This document shows, in pieces, positions 6,454 through 14,283 of a stretch of 15,532 nucleotides of DNA; position 1 is the first letter of the stretch; every line of letters starts with the position of its first letter. The position numbers and the translations under genes are program-made. The DNA is from an uncultured Prevotella sp. (GTDB taxonomy: Bacteria > Bacteroidota > Bacteroidia > Bacteroidales > Bacteroidaceae): positions 1 to 15,532 of the forward strand of contig NZ_URNN01000082.1 of NCBI RefSeq assembly GCF_900549175.1. The letters are read 5' to 3'. The notes under the pieces were generated by a model. It was not told where the DNA came from. It was given only the letters and a program-made list of their open reading frames with translations, and did no database searches.

Positions 6454-6720
6454 ATGAGAATAAAGAAAGACTTCATCCTGCGCAACATCTGCGGCGAAAA
6501 CATAGTAATTGCCGAAGGACACGAAAACATTGATTTCTGTAAAATCATAAGCCTGAACGAGTCTGCCGCATATTTGTGGCAGGCCGTGGCCGACCGGGAA
6601 TTCAACATCGGCGAACTCGCCGTGCTGCTGACAGAAGAATATGACGTAAACCCGACAACGGCACACGATGATGCCGCCGAACTTGCCGGACAATGGGTTG
6701 AAGCCGGCATTGCGGAATAG
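6454..6720 (+). CDS. PqqD-family protein (RiPP recognition element)
   Basis: An 88-residue protein with the PqqD fold pattern: an N-terminal three-strand part (residues 1-32), then ISLNESAAYLWQAV (32-45), FNIGELAVLLTEEYDV (50-65) and a C-terminal helix DDAAELAGQWVEAGI (72-86). PqqD-like domains bind leader peptides of ribosomally made, modified peptides and present them to a modifying enzyme. The adjacent HprK-like gene 22 bp upstream supports a shared role. The usual third partners (radical SAM enzyme, lasso cyclase, transglutaminase-like protease) and an obvious precursor are absent from the window. The gene ends the plus-strand run and meets xylA head-on. A role in pyrroloquinoline quinone synthesis itself is unlikely, because no other pqq gene is present. 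Confidence 0.75.
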   Translation: MRIKKDFILRNICGENIVIAEGHENIDFCKIISLNESAAYLWQAVADREFNIGELAVLLTEEYDVNPTTAHDDAAELAGQWVEAGIAE

Positions 6721-6799
6721 CATTTCTTGAGAGACTTATAGAAAGAAAACCGTATTCTCAAATAAAAGAGTGCCGTATCAAAATAAAGTTCATATACAT

Positions 6800-6888
6800 G
6801 GTAGGGACATATTCTTGTATTTGTCCGCTTGTAACGTATTACCAATCAACGTTTGTCGGACGGACAAATACAAGAATATGTCCCTACC
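6800..6888. repeat. 89-bp palindromic element with perfect 28-bp inverted arms
   Basis: The left arm 6800-6827 is the exact reverse complement of the right arm 6861-6888 and begins GGTAGGGACATATTC. The 33-nt centre contains a second 5-bp pairing (AACGT at 6833-6837, ACGTT at 6849-6853). Each arm is itself partly palindromic: GGACA at 6805-6809 can pair with TGTCC at 6822-6826. It sits between convergent genes (pqqD-like and xylA). It resembles a REP/BIME-type or small non-autonomous palindromic element, and could also act as a two-way transcription stop. No T tract flanks it on either side, no target duplication is evident and no transposase lies nearby. Confidence 0.8.
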
Positions 6889-6909
6889 TGTGTGCTTCAT
6901 GCACATCTT

Positions 6910-6926
6910 GACACGGCCTCCGTGTC
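6910..6926 (-). terminator. Possible xylA terminator hairpin
   Basis: GACACG (6910-6915) pairs with CGTGTC (6921-6926) around a 5-nt loop, about 40 bp beyond the xylA stop on the minus strand. A second small hairpin, TGTGC-TTCAT-GCACA (6891-6905), lies next to it. Neither is followed by a U run in the xylA direction, so termination here is only plausible. The large palindrome beyond could do the same job. Confidence 0.35.
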
Positions 6927-6964
6927 TCAGCACATTCTATTAATCGCGTTGCTCACCGCAGACA

Positions 6965-8281
6965 TTATTTTGCATAGAGAGCAACGATGGTCTCATACTT
7001 CTCCTGCTTGCCGCTGATAGCCTTCGGCTCCTCCACCTTCTTGCCGTATTCGTAAATCTGCTCGAGAGACAGTTTGCCGTCCTCGAAGTCCTTACCGATA
7101 CCGCTGTCAAAGCTGGCATAACGCTCCTTGAGCATGGCGGGCAGCTCGCTCTCCTCGAGAATGGCGGCAGCATTGAGCAATGCGCGTGCCATGGCGTCCA
7201 TACCGCTGATGTGGGCGATGAAGATATCCTCCGGGTCGGTAGAGTTGCGGCGCAGCTTTGCGTCGAAGTTTGAACCGCCTGTGCCCAGACCACCGTTGCG
7301 GATAACCTGCATCATGGCCTGTGTCAGCTCATAGTTGTCGATGGGGAACTGGTCTGTGTCCCATCCGTTCTGTGCGTCGCCGCGGTTTGCGTCAATAGAA
7401 CCGAGCATGCCGTTGTCTACAGCCACTGCCAGTTCGTGCTCGAATGTGTGGCCTGCCAGTGTGGCGTGGTTTACCTCGATGTTCACCTTGAAGTCCTTGT
7501 CAAGACCGTTGGCGCGGAGGAATCCGATAACCGTCTCGGTGTCAACGTCATACTGATGCTTTGTAGGCTCCATCGGTTTCGGCTCGATGAGGAATGTTCC
7601 GGTGAATCCCTTTGCGCGGGCATAGTCGCGTGCTGCCGTCAGCATCTTTGCCAGATGGTTCTTCTCGCGCTGCATCTGTGTGTTGAGCAGGCTCATGTAA
7701 CCCTCGCGGCCGCCCCAGAACACGTAGTTCTGTCCGCCGAGCTTGATGGTGGCGTCGATGGCATTCTTTATCTGCACACCTGCACGTGCCACAACGTCGA
7801 AATCGGGATTCGTTGCAGCACCGTTCATATAGCGCTTGTTGCCGAACACGTTTGCCGTACCCCAAAGCAACTTGATGCCCGTAGCGGCCATCTTCTCCTG
7901 AGCGTAGTCGGTGATGGCTTTCATGCGGGCCTCATACTCTTCGATGGTGGCACCCTCCTCAACGAGGTCAACATCGTGGAAGCAGAAATACTCGATGCCC
8001 AACTTCTGCATTATCTCGAAGCCGGCGTCCATCTTGTCCTTTGCACGCTGCACGGCACAGTCGGCCTTGTCCCACTCGTAGCTGCGGGTCTGTCCGCCAA
8101 ACTGGTCGCCGGAAGCTCCGCACAGTGTGTGCCACCATGCCATGGAGAAGCGCAGCCAGTCCTTCATCTTCTTGCCCATCACCACACGCTCGGGGTCGTA
8201 GTAGTGGAATGCCAACACGTTCTTGCTCTCAGTTCCTTCGAAAGGAATCTTTCCTATTTGTGGAAAATACTCTTTTGCCAT
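6965..8281 (-). CDS. xylA: Xylose isomerase (class II)
   Basis: A complete 438-residue cytosolic enzyme converting D-xylose to D-xylulose with two divalent metals. The family motifs are present: His102 and Asp105 in FHDVD (proton relay); VFWGGREGY at 187-195; LIEPKPMEPTKHQYD at 231-245 with metal ligand Glu233 and catalytic Lys235; VNIEVNHATLAGHTFEHE at 266-283 with Glu269 and His272; Asp297 in GSIDANRGD; Asp308 and Asp310 in GWDTD; and Asp340 in GSNFDAK. Length and ligand spacing match class II enzymes such as that of E. coli, offset by one residue. It is the second gene of a minus-strand operon, 33 bp after xylB, with an A-rich leader rather than a Shine-Dalgarno site. It meets the pqqD-like gene convergently. 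No residue is missing, so it should be active. Confidence 0.98.
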   Translation of the reverse strand: MAKEYFPQIGKIPFEGTESKNVLAFHYYDPERVVMGKKMKDWLRFSMAWWHTLCGASGDQFGGQTRSYEWDKADCAVQRAKDKMDAGFEIMQKLGIEYFCFHDVDLVEEGATIEEYEARMKAITDYAQEKMAATGIKLLWGTANVFGNKRYMNGAATNPDFDVVARAGVQIKNAIDATIKLGGQNYVFWGGREGYMSLLNTQMQREKNHLAKMLTAARDYARAKGFTGTFLIEPKPMEPTKHQYDVDTETVIGFLRANGLDKDFKVNIEVNHATLAGHTFEHELAVAVDNGMLGSIDANRGDAQNGWDTDQFPIDNYELTQAMMQVIRNGGLGTGGSNFDAKLRRNSTDPEDIFIAHISGMDAMARALLNAAAILEESELPAMLKERYASFDSGIGKDFEDGKLSLEQIYEYGKKVEEPKAISGKQEKYETIVALYAK

Positions 8282-8314
8282 AATATCTGTTCTTTTATTT
8301 AATGAGGTTTGTTA

Positions 8315-9811
8315 TTATTTGTATTGTCTGTCAAGTGTCTCCTTCCAGCGGGCGTAAGCATTGAGATACTCGTTGCGGTGAGCCTCGTCAGGCTCTATCA
8401 CCTGCAACTTGTCAAGTGTGGCGAACGCCTCGTTGTTGTCCTTGTATATGCCTGCGCCTATACCGGCTCCCTTGGCCGCTCCCACACTGCCGTCGGTGTC
8501 GTACAGCTCGATGGTGGCGCCGCTCACGCCGGCCAGCGTGTCGCGGAACAGCGGACTCAGGAACATATTGGCGCGTCCGGCATGTATCTTGTGTATGTCC
8601 ATGCCCATCTGCTGCATCACCTCCATGCCGTAGCAGAAACTGAACACTATGCCCTCCTGCGCGGCACGCACGATATGCGCCTTGCCGTGCTTGTTGAAGT
8701 TGATTCCGTTCAGCGAGCAACCTATCTCGCGGTTTTCGAGCACACGCTCGGCACCGTTACCGAACGGTATCACCGTAACGCCCTCGCTGCCTATTGGCAC
8801 AGAAGCCGTAAGGTCGTTCATATCGGCATAGCTTATACCTTCGGGAGCCACCGTGCGGCGCACCCACGCATTGAGTATGCCCGTGCCGTTTATGCACAGC
8901 AGTACACCGAGGCGTGTCTGATCTGCCGTATGATTTACGTGCGCGAAGGTGTTGACGCGGCTCTTCGGGTCGTAGTTCACATCGCCGAGAACACCGTACA
9001 CCACACCTGACGTGCCTGCGGTAGAAGCTATTTCGCCGGGATTGAACACGTTAAGACTGAGAGCGTTGTTGGGTTGGTCGCCGGCACGGTAGGTAATCGG
9101 TGTGCCTTCTTTCAGTCCGGTCTCGGCAGCAGCCTCGGCCGACACGCAGCTCTGTATGCTGAAAGTGGGAACAATATCTGATATTATCGAGTTGTCAAAC
9201 CCGTAATAGTCCATGAGGAAGTCGGCCACGCGGCCGTTTCTGAAGTCCCAGAACATGCCTTCGCTGAGTCCGCTCACAGTGGTGTTGGCCTGTCCGCTCA
9301 GGCGCAGGGCCAGATAGTCGCCCGGCAACATTATCTTATGTATGCGCTCATACGTCTGCGGCTCGTTCTCACGCACCCATGCCAGCTTGGCAGCGGTGAA
9401 ATTGCCGGGTGAATTGAGCAGATGTCCGAGGCATTTCTCTGCACCGAGGTCTGCGAAAGCCCGTTCGCCGTATGGTACGGCCCGCGAGTCGCACCATATT
9501 ATAGAGGGGCGCAGCGCCTTATAGTCTTTGTCGACACACACCAGACCGTGCATCTGATATGAAATGCCGATGGCGGCAATCTCGTCGCCCTTGACTCCCG
9601 ACTCGGCCATTATCTTCTTCAAACTCAACTTGGCATTCTCCCACCACATCTGCGGGTCCTGCTCTGCCCATCCGGCCTTTACGGCTATTATGGGCGCTTC
9701 ACTTTCGGGGTAAAAAGCCGTTGCAGCGCACTTGCCGGTATCGACATTCACCAACGATGCCTTCACAGAACTGCTTCCGACATCAAATCCTAATAAATAT
9801 CTGTTTGCCAT
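8315..9811 (-). CDS. xylB: Xylulokinase (FGGY family)
   Basis: A complete 498-residue kinase transferring phosphate from ATP to D-xylulose, giving xylulose 5-phosphate for the pentose phosphate pathway. The N-terminal FGGY domain shows LLGFDVGSSSVKA (6-18, ATP phosphate loop), QMHGL (86-90) and WCDSRA (106-111). The probable catalytic base is Asp245 in RAGDQPNNA. The C-terminal domain shows TAGTSGVVYG (264-273), AAQEGIVFSFCYGMEVM (383-399) and GSVGAAKGAGIGAG (441-454). I chose the ATG at 9811 (MANRYLLGFDVG). The frame is open to 9880, but the 23 extra residues (MMKHRDFLLSIVLY...) have no counterpart in the family and fall in AT-rich leader DNA. xylA follows after 33 bp, so the order is xylB-xylA. 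No xylose transporter or regulator gene is next to it here. Confidence 0.95.
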   Translation of the reverse strand: MANRYLLGFDVGSSSVKASLVNVDTGKCAATAFYPESEAPIIAVKAGWAEQDPQMWWENAKLSLKKIMAESGVKGDEIAAIGISYQMHGLVCVDKDYKALRPSIIWCDSRAVPYGERAFADLGAEKCLGHLLNSPGNFTAAKLAWVRENEPQTYERIHKIMLPGDYLALRLSGQANTTVSGLSEGMFWDFRNGRVADFLMDYYGFDNSIISDIVPTFSIQSCVSAEAAAETGLKEGTPITYRAGDQPNNALSLNVFNPGEIASTAGTSGVVYGVLGDVNYDPKSRVNTFAHVNHTADQTRLGVLLCINGTGILNAWVRRTVAPEGISYADMNDLTASVPIGSEGVTVIPFGNGAERVLENREIGCSLNGINFNKHGKAHIVRAAQEGIVFSFCYGMEVMQQMGMDIHKIHAGRANMFLSPLFRDTLAGVSGATIELYDTDGSVGAAKGAGIGAGIYKDNNEAFATLDKLQVIEPDEAHRNEYLNAYARWKETLDRQYK

Positions 9812-10131
9812 AATCAATTTATCGGTTATACATATATGATATAATACGATTGACAAGAGAAAATCCCTATGCTTCATCATGAAATATTTCTCCGTATTAT
9901 AAATTTCACCGACTTCATAGTGTTATCCATGTGTCACCAAACATTCGGCAACACATCCTCGTTGATGCAACTCAATAAAATTTGCGTCATCCATCGGGTG
10001 GGCATCACTGCTGACCCGACAGATTAACACAAATCAAGGTTAATTTTTTGTGTTTTTTTTGTGTGCATTAATGTGAAATTGTTGTATAGAATTAATGTTG
10101 GTTTTCTATTTTATATCTTGTCGCCTGCAAA
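9812..10131. other. 320-bp AT-rich intergenic region: xylB leader and end of the fimbrial operon
   Basis: No credible gene is visible. For xylB (minus strand) the best promoter candidate is AATGTTTG, read on the minus strand from 9945 to 9938, one mismatch from TAnnTTTG. Its -33-like TTG is 22 bp upstream, so the match is weak. It sits inside a dyad (ATGTGT at 9929-9934, ACACAT at 9951-9956) that could be an operator. Two small hairpins may belong to the end of the fimbrial operon: TCGGGT/ACCCGA (9994-9999 with 10014-10019) and AACACAAA/TTTGTGTT (10026-10033 with 10047-10054). An 8-T run lies at 10053-10060, and ATTAATGT is repeated at 10067 and 10093. Confidence 0.4.
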
Positions 10132-13041
10132 TCATTTGTCGTATACACGTCTGATGAAGCAGAGGTCTGACTGGGCATTGCCCGGATTAGGATGGGTGGC
10201 ATCTGACGGAACTTCATTGGCAGCATAAAATCTTTTTGTCGTGTAAGGTTCAAAACCGAATGTCATATAGTTAATGTCAAAAGCATAACGTCTTCCGTTG
10301 TCCTTACCATTGACATTATACATCTCTTGAAACCAATAGACAGCTCCCGGTTCTTCCCACAAGTCGTAAAGACATGGAAGATTAGTAGCATACGGCGTTC
10401 CATCCGTCTTGTCTTTCAGCATCTCTGCAACACGGTTAGCATATTTCAATTCACCCCAATAACTTTGATACGAGCCATTAGGCTTACATGTTTCCGATGA
10501 TTCATCATCACGATAATGACGCCGCCCATGCCCCGTATTGCCTATAGGGAAAAACAGATGCTTGCCGGTTGTCTTTTCACAGACAAAGCACCCTCGCATA
10601 CCTTTCTCTTCACCAGCCTTGGTGTAGGTGTTGGTAACCGTGTTGGTCGACAAAGTCGAGTCACATTCATCTCCATAGAGCACACCGTAGTATCTGTCGA
10701 ACGACGTGGTGTCGTTCAAACTCTCCCACTCTGCATAGGTTGCCACATGCGAACCGCCATTCTTCATGTATTTGTTTGTGAAACCGACGGCATCAGCAGT
10801 CGGTCCTGTGAACGTTCTCGTGGTTTCCGTTGTCACACCGTTGCTGTTGGTGTAGTAAACGTCAAATGTCTTGTTGAAAGCCTCTTTTCTGAAGCCATAG
10901 CCCGATTTCAGATTGTTTGAAGATTTATAAGCTACAGTGGAACATCCGAACTTGAACATAGAACCTTCCAACAACGGATTTTCCTCATCTTCACCACAAT
11001 ACTTTACATTGCTCATGTGCCATTTGTTTCCCTTCATCTCCACTGGTCCCATACCCTGACTTACAAGTATAACGTGCGGACATGTGTTATCGTGAACACG
11101 AACTTCTATAAGCCCGAAGCGTGGTTCTGTTGTGTTATTTTCATCTTTGGGCTTGAAGTAGAACTCCACAACCGAACCTGTTCCTCCTTTCACAGGTTCT
11201 GTTCCCCATTCGTCGGAATCAACAGACCTTATCCTCACCCAGTCGTCTCCCTTTATTATCTTTGCCGACCACGGACCGATTTCCGTTCTCACATCCTCAA
11301 ACGTATGGGCCACGGTAGGCGAAGAGTCGGAGTTTTTCAACTTCACGTGAAATTCCTTTGTCGAATTGCCGGCACGCCATATCCCCTTTGGGTTGACAAG
11401 ACGCCTTACCTGCGTCACATCCACAGTATCTTTTAATATCACCTCTTTATTGTCCGCCATTGTCAATACGGCAGTAATTTCCACCTTGGCGTGGCGTCGC
11501 CGCCCCACGTAATAGTTATTGCCGGAGAAGCCGGAACCCAAGTTCATCGGGCGAGTAAATACGGGTATCTTAAAGATGACCGCCGTATCACTGCTTTCTA
11601 CAGCTTTGTCTGCATTGAAAGTTTTTGTTCCGCAATACTCCGTCTTACGGTCAATCACTGCCGTCTTCGGTATCAGCTCCATTGAAAGGAAACCGTTGGT
11701 AACATCCTTATTCGTATTAACATAAATATGATCCCAATGTCCCCAATCGTTTTGTACTATTGTGGCCGTAAGCGATTTAATTTTCGATTTCTTGGTCTTG
11801 TAAATAATCACAGGTATGTCTGTGGTTCTGTTTGCCAGATAGGTTATGAACACCGGGTGTGTAACCATCTCCGGCGGTTCGGGTTCGTAGTCGTATTCTA
11901 TGTGCCAGTCAGGGTCGTTGGCATCCTTGTTGAATACAAGCGTGAGCTTATAGTGTGTGTTGCGACTGGCGTTGAAGTCATCCGTCATATTCTTTCCGAG
12001 CATACAGCGGTATATTATCTTTCCTTCCGACGGCTGTTTCAGCGAATAGTTGACATAATAAGCCTCCACCTCAACATACGTTCCGCACATCACGCTGTCC
12101 TTTTCCTTGAAGTTGTTGTACTTGTGCTTGTCTGCATGCTTGCCCTGCATGTTCTCGTAGAAGAACAGGCTCTTGGCGTCGTTATCGTGGCTGCCATATT
12201 GGTTTACGCCGCGCCCGCAAGCCAGCCATGGCCAGTTCTCGTGGTCCTTCTCGAAGTTGTCGCCCTGTCCATACATTATGGTGTCGCCATCGGTATACAG
12301 GTCAGATGCCTTAGCTGGCTTGTTGTCGCTTACGAGGTTGCACTCTTTAGGTATGTCCTTTATCTGTGCCGACTTGATGTAGATGTAGATGTTCTCGTTG
12401 AGTTTTTGGGCATCAAACGCTATCGTCACCTTCGAGGCGGCCCGCCTCACCCACGAGTGCAGTATCATGTTGGGCTTGTTCAGCGTCACCTCCGGTGCGT
12501 TGCCGTCGGCAAACGACACATCGTCGCTGTTTACGAAATAGCCCGACATCTGGTTGTTGGCTGGTATGTTGTTCTCCTTCCACGAGAGCTTTATGTTTCT
12601 GAAGTCCCCCTCCTTGTTTATCCTCGTGTCGCCGGTCAGGTCGCCCACGTTCACCGCAGCGTATATGCGGTAAACGCCGTAAGGGATGTCGCACGTGAAG
12701 TCGGCATGCTGCGTGGGCGTCTCTTCCGTCTCCTCGATGTTTCGGGGCTGTTCCGTTATGGCCAGACTCTCTTTCGACAGATATTTGGAGCCGGCCAGCG
12801 TGCTGTCGGGGTGATACCACACCACAAAAACATTGTTTATATCCCTTATGGTGTCACCCTTCGTGCTGCGCGTGGTGCCCAGACCGGCAGCGTCGGTTTT
12901 AAACTCCATGCTCATCGACACACGGCTCTCACCGTCACCGTACGTTCCGTTGTCTGCGAACGGAAGCTCGTCGGAGCAGGCTGCAAGGCTTGACACAAAT
13001 GCCAGCATTGCCAAAATACGATATGTCAATTTAGTCATCAT
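10132..13041 (-). CDS. Large fimbria-associated lipoprotein, DUF4906-like (possible tip protein)
   Basis: A 969-residue lipoprotein. The signal peptide ends in the lipobox LAAC, with Cys22 lipidated and followed by SDE. Residues about 40-390 have a fimbrillin-like plan (TRSTKGDTIRDINNVFVVWY near 57-76, then SWVRRAASKVTIAFDAQKLNENIYI near 197-221). The middle, with VRRLVNPKGIWRAG near 545-558, matches my recollection of DUF4906 proteins. A BACON-like beta domain follows at about 560-665 (GPWSAKIIKGDDWVRI ... RFGLIEVRVHD...VILVSQG). The C-terminal part (about 690-969, with KHLFFPIGNTGHGRRHYR near 825 and LCFIRRVYDK at the end) looks like a compact ligand- or partner-binding module. It is last in the operon, 30 bp after the fimbrillin-like gene, so a distal or tip role is inferred. 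Two ATGs (13041, 13038) are equally possible. The C-terminal coding half is clearly more AT-rich than the N-terminal half. Confidence 0.75.
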   Translation of the reverse strand: MMTKLTYRILAMLAFVSSLAACSDELPFADNGTYGDGESRVSMSMEFKTDAAGLGTTRSTKGDTIRDINNVFVVWYHPDSTLAGSKYLSKESLAITEQPRNIEETEETPTQHADFTCDIPYGVYRIYAAVNVGDLTGDTRINKEGDFRNIKLSWKENNIPANNQMSGYFVNSDDVSFADGNAPEVTLNKPNMILHSWVRRAASKVTIAFDAQKLNENIYIYIKSAQIKDIPKECNLVSDNKPAKASDLYTDGDTIMYGQGDNFEKDHENWPWLACGRGVNQYGSHDNDAKSLFFYENMQGKHADKHKYNNFKEKDSVMCGTYVEVEAYYVNYSLKQPSEGKIIYRCMLGKNMTDDFNASRNTHYKLTLVFNKDANDPDWHIEYDYEPEPPEMVTHPVFITYLANRTTDIPVIIYKTKKSKIKSLTATIVQNDWGHWDHIYVNTNKDVTNGFLSMELIPKTAVIDRKTEYCGTKTFNADKAVESSDTAVIFKIPVFTRPMNLGSGFSGNNYYVGRRRHAKVEITAVLTMADNKEVILKDTVDVTQVRRLVNPKGIWRAGNSTKEFHVKLKNSDSSPTVAHTFEDVRTEIGPWSAKIIKGDDWVRIRSVDSDEWGTEPVKGGTGSVVEFYFKPKDENNTTEPRFGLIEVRVHDNTCPHVILVSQGMGPVEMKGNKWHMSNVKYCGEDEENPLLEGSMFKFGCSTVAYKSSNNLKSGYGFRKEAFNKTFDVYYTNSNGVTTETTRTFTGPTADAVGFTNKYMKNGGSHVATYAEWESLNDTTSFDRYYGVLYGDECDSTLSTNTVTNTYTKAGEEKGMRGCFVCEKTTGKHLFFPIGNTGHGRRHYRDDESSETCKPNGSYQSYWGELKYANRVAEMLKDKTDGTPYATNLPCLYDLWEEPGAVYWFQEMYNVNGKDNGRRYAFDINYMTFGFEPYTTKRFYAANEVPSDATHPNPGNAQSDLCFIRRVYDK

Positions 13042-13071
13042 TGTCTTATGTTGATGTTGTGTTTCGTTACA

Positions 13072-14241
13072 CTATTTGTCATCGCGTCCGAATATCGGGT
13101 CGAGCTTCACCACATGATATGGAGTGACGTCGAGCGATATCTTCGGTTCCGCGTTCTCGTCGGCCTTGGTTATGGCGAAACGGTAATAGTAATTGCGGCG
13201 GATGTCAAACTCCTTGTCTTCCGTCGGCGGCACGCCTGCGGCGTCGGTGTTGTAGTCTCTGAAATCTATCTTGTAAGTCTTGCCTTCAATCTCCCTGAAC
13301 GTCACCGTTATCTCTGCCGCATCGCCGGCCTTGGCGTTACCGTCTGCGGTGTTGCGGTATTCGGGCACATAGATGACGAAACTGCCGTCGGCCTGCGGTC
13401 TGAAACCGACAGGTCCGCCCGCCACCTGTGGCTCCGCAATATGTATGCCGGCGGTGTAGTCGAGGTTGTAGTCGTTCTTCACATAGTCGCCCTCGTCATC
13501 CACGCCCGCCGGGGCGCAGTAGCCTCCGGTGGCATGATGCGACAGCATGACACTCTCTATGTTCCACCACTTCTGGTCGCACCTCACCTCTATCTTCGCC
13601 ATGGCGCGGAGCAGGTGTATTGTTCCGAGATATGTGGAGAAGCCGGGGGTGAACGTTTTGCCGTCAAACCGTTTGATGCCGAACATGGGTATGGGGGTCT
13701 GAGCCGACGGCATGAAGGCATCCTTGTATTGGTAAAAGCCTTCAGGTGCCGTACACACATCATCAACAGTCGACACACCCGGGACAAGGCTTGCAGGGGC
13801 GGGGTATGCCGGCCAGTTGGCCAGCATCATAACCTTGAATGACGAAGGCAGCGGTGCCGTCAGCCTGCCGGTTAGCACATACAGCTTCGACGTCGTGCCG
13901 TCAGCCTCCACCGGACTGAGACTCTCCGGTATCAGTGTCGTTATATACTTGTTGCCGGTATCAAAAAGCAGCACCCTATAGTTGTCTGCTCCGATATAGT
14001 TTTCGTAAGGTGTATTCCGGCCGTCATCGTAACTGCCTTCGGGTGTAGACCTCGTTGTGGCGGCGGGTGTGCTTTCAAGTGATATGTACAGGCTCATACG
14101 TGCCTCATGCTCCTCTGTGGAAACATCAGGCAGCGCCCCGTCATCAGAACACGCCACAGCAAATGCCATGCTGCACACGGCGAGCATGATATATGTCAAT
14201 GACATGACAACGGTATGTATGTCGTATCTGCACTTCATCAC
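13072..14241 (-). CDS. Fimbrillin-like (FimA/Mfa1-type) lipoprotein
   Basis: A 389-residue lipoprotein. Its signal peptide ends at the lipobox AVAC (Cys31), followed by SDDG. The mature N-terminus (MSLYISLESTPAATTRST, 49-66) and NYRVLLFDTGNKYI (87-100) form the first strands of a fimbrillin-type sandwich. KVMMLANWP (136-144), HLLRAMAKIEVRCD (209-222) and FDIRRNYYYRFAITKADENAEPK (345-367) are the usual fimbrillin C-terminal-domain signatures, ending in VTPYHVVKLDPIFG (372-385), common in Prevotella subunits. In this superfamily a protease removes an N-terminal segment after Arg so that neighbouring subunits can exchange a strand; Arg49 or Arg64 could serve, but this is conjecture. It lies 42 bp after the anchor gene and 30 bp before the large lipoprotein gene. 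Whether it is the major stalk subunit or an accessory subunit cannot be told. Start 14241 was chosen because a start at Met13 would give an uncharged signal peptide. Confidence 0.78.
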   Translation of the reverse strand: MMKCRYDIHTVVMSLTYIMLAVCSMAFAVACSDDGALPDVSTEEHEARMSLYISLESTPAATTRSTPEGSYDDGRNTPYENYIGADNYRVLLFDTGNKYITTLIPESLSPVEADGTTSKLYVLTGRLTAPLPSSFKVMMLANWPAYPAPASLVPGVSTVDDVCTAPEGFYQYKDAFMPSAQTPIPMFGIKRFDGKTFTPGFSTYLGTIHLLRAMAKIEVRCDQKWWNIESVMLSHHATGGYCAPAGVDDEGDYVKNDYNLDYTAGIHIAEPQVAGGPVGFRPQADGSFVIYVPEYRNTADGNAKAGDAAEITVTFREIEGKTYKIDFRDYNTDAAGVPPTEDKEFDIRRNYYYRFAITKADENAEPKISLDVTPYHVVKLDPIFGRDDK

Positions 14242-14283
14242 TTTACGTTTTTTTTGTTATATCCTGATTTTATTTTATAACAT

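Noticed and set aside
6798..6911. A 37-codon plus-strand reading frame with five cysteines (MVGTYSCICP...), tempting as a RiPP precursor for the PqqD/HprK-like pair.
   Set aside because: It runs straight through the 28-bp inverted arms, and its TYSCICP and TRICPY motifs are by-products of the palindrome. There is no leader-like region or plausible start context.
7436..9010. Long plus-strand open frames (288 and 233 codons) across xylA and xylB.
   Set aside because: Both lie opposite fully conserved metabolic enzymes and show shadow composition (Leu, Val, His, Cys).
9812..9880. 23-residue N-terminal extension of xylulokinase from the ATG at 9880.
   Set aside because: FGGY kinases begin close to the phosphate-loop strand. 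The extension is in AT-rich leader and matches nothing expected of the family.
11728..12993. 421-codon plus-strand open frame opposite the large fimbrial gene.
   Set aside because: Its hydrophobic Val/Arg/Leu-rich translation arises from the GC-rich antisense of the lipoprotein gene. The minus-strand product has a lipobox and clear domains.
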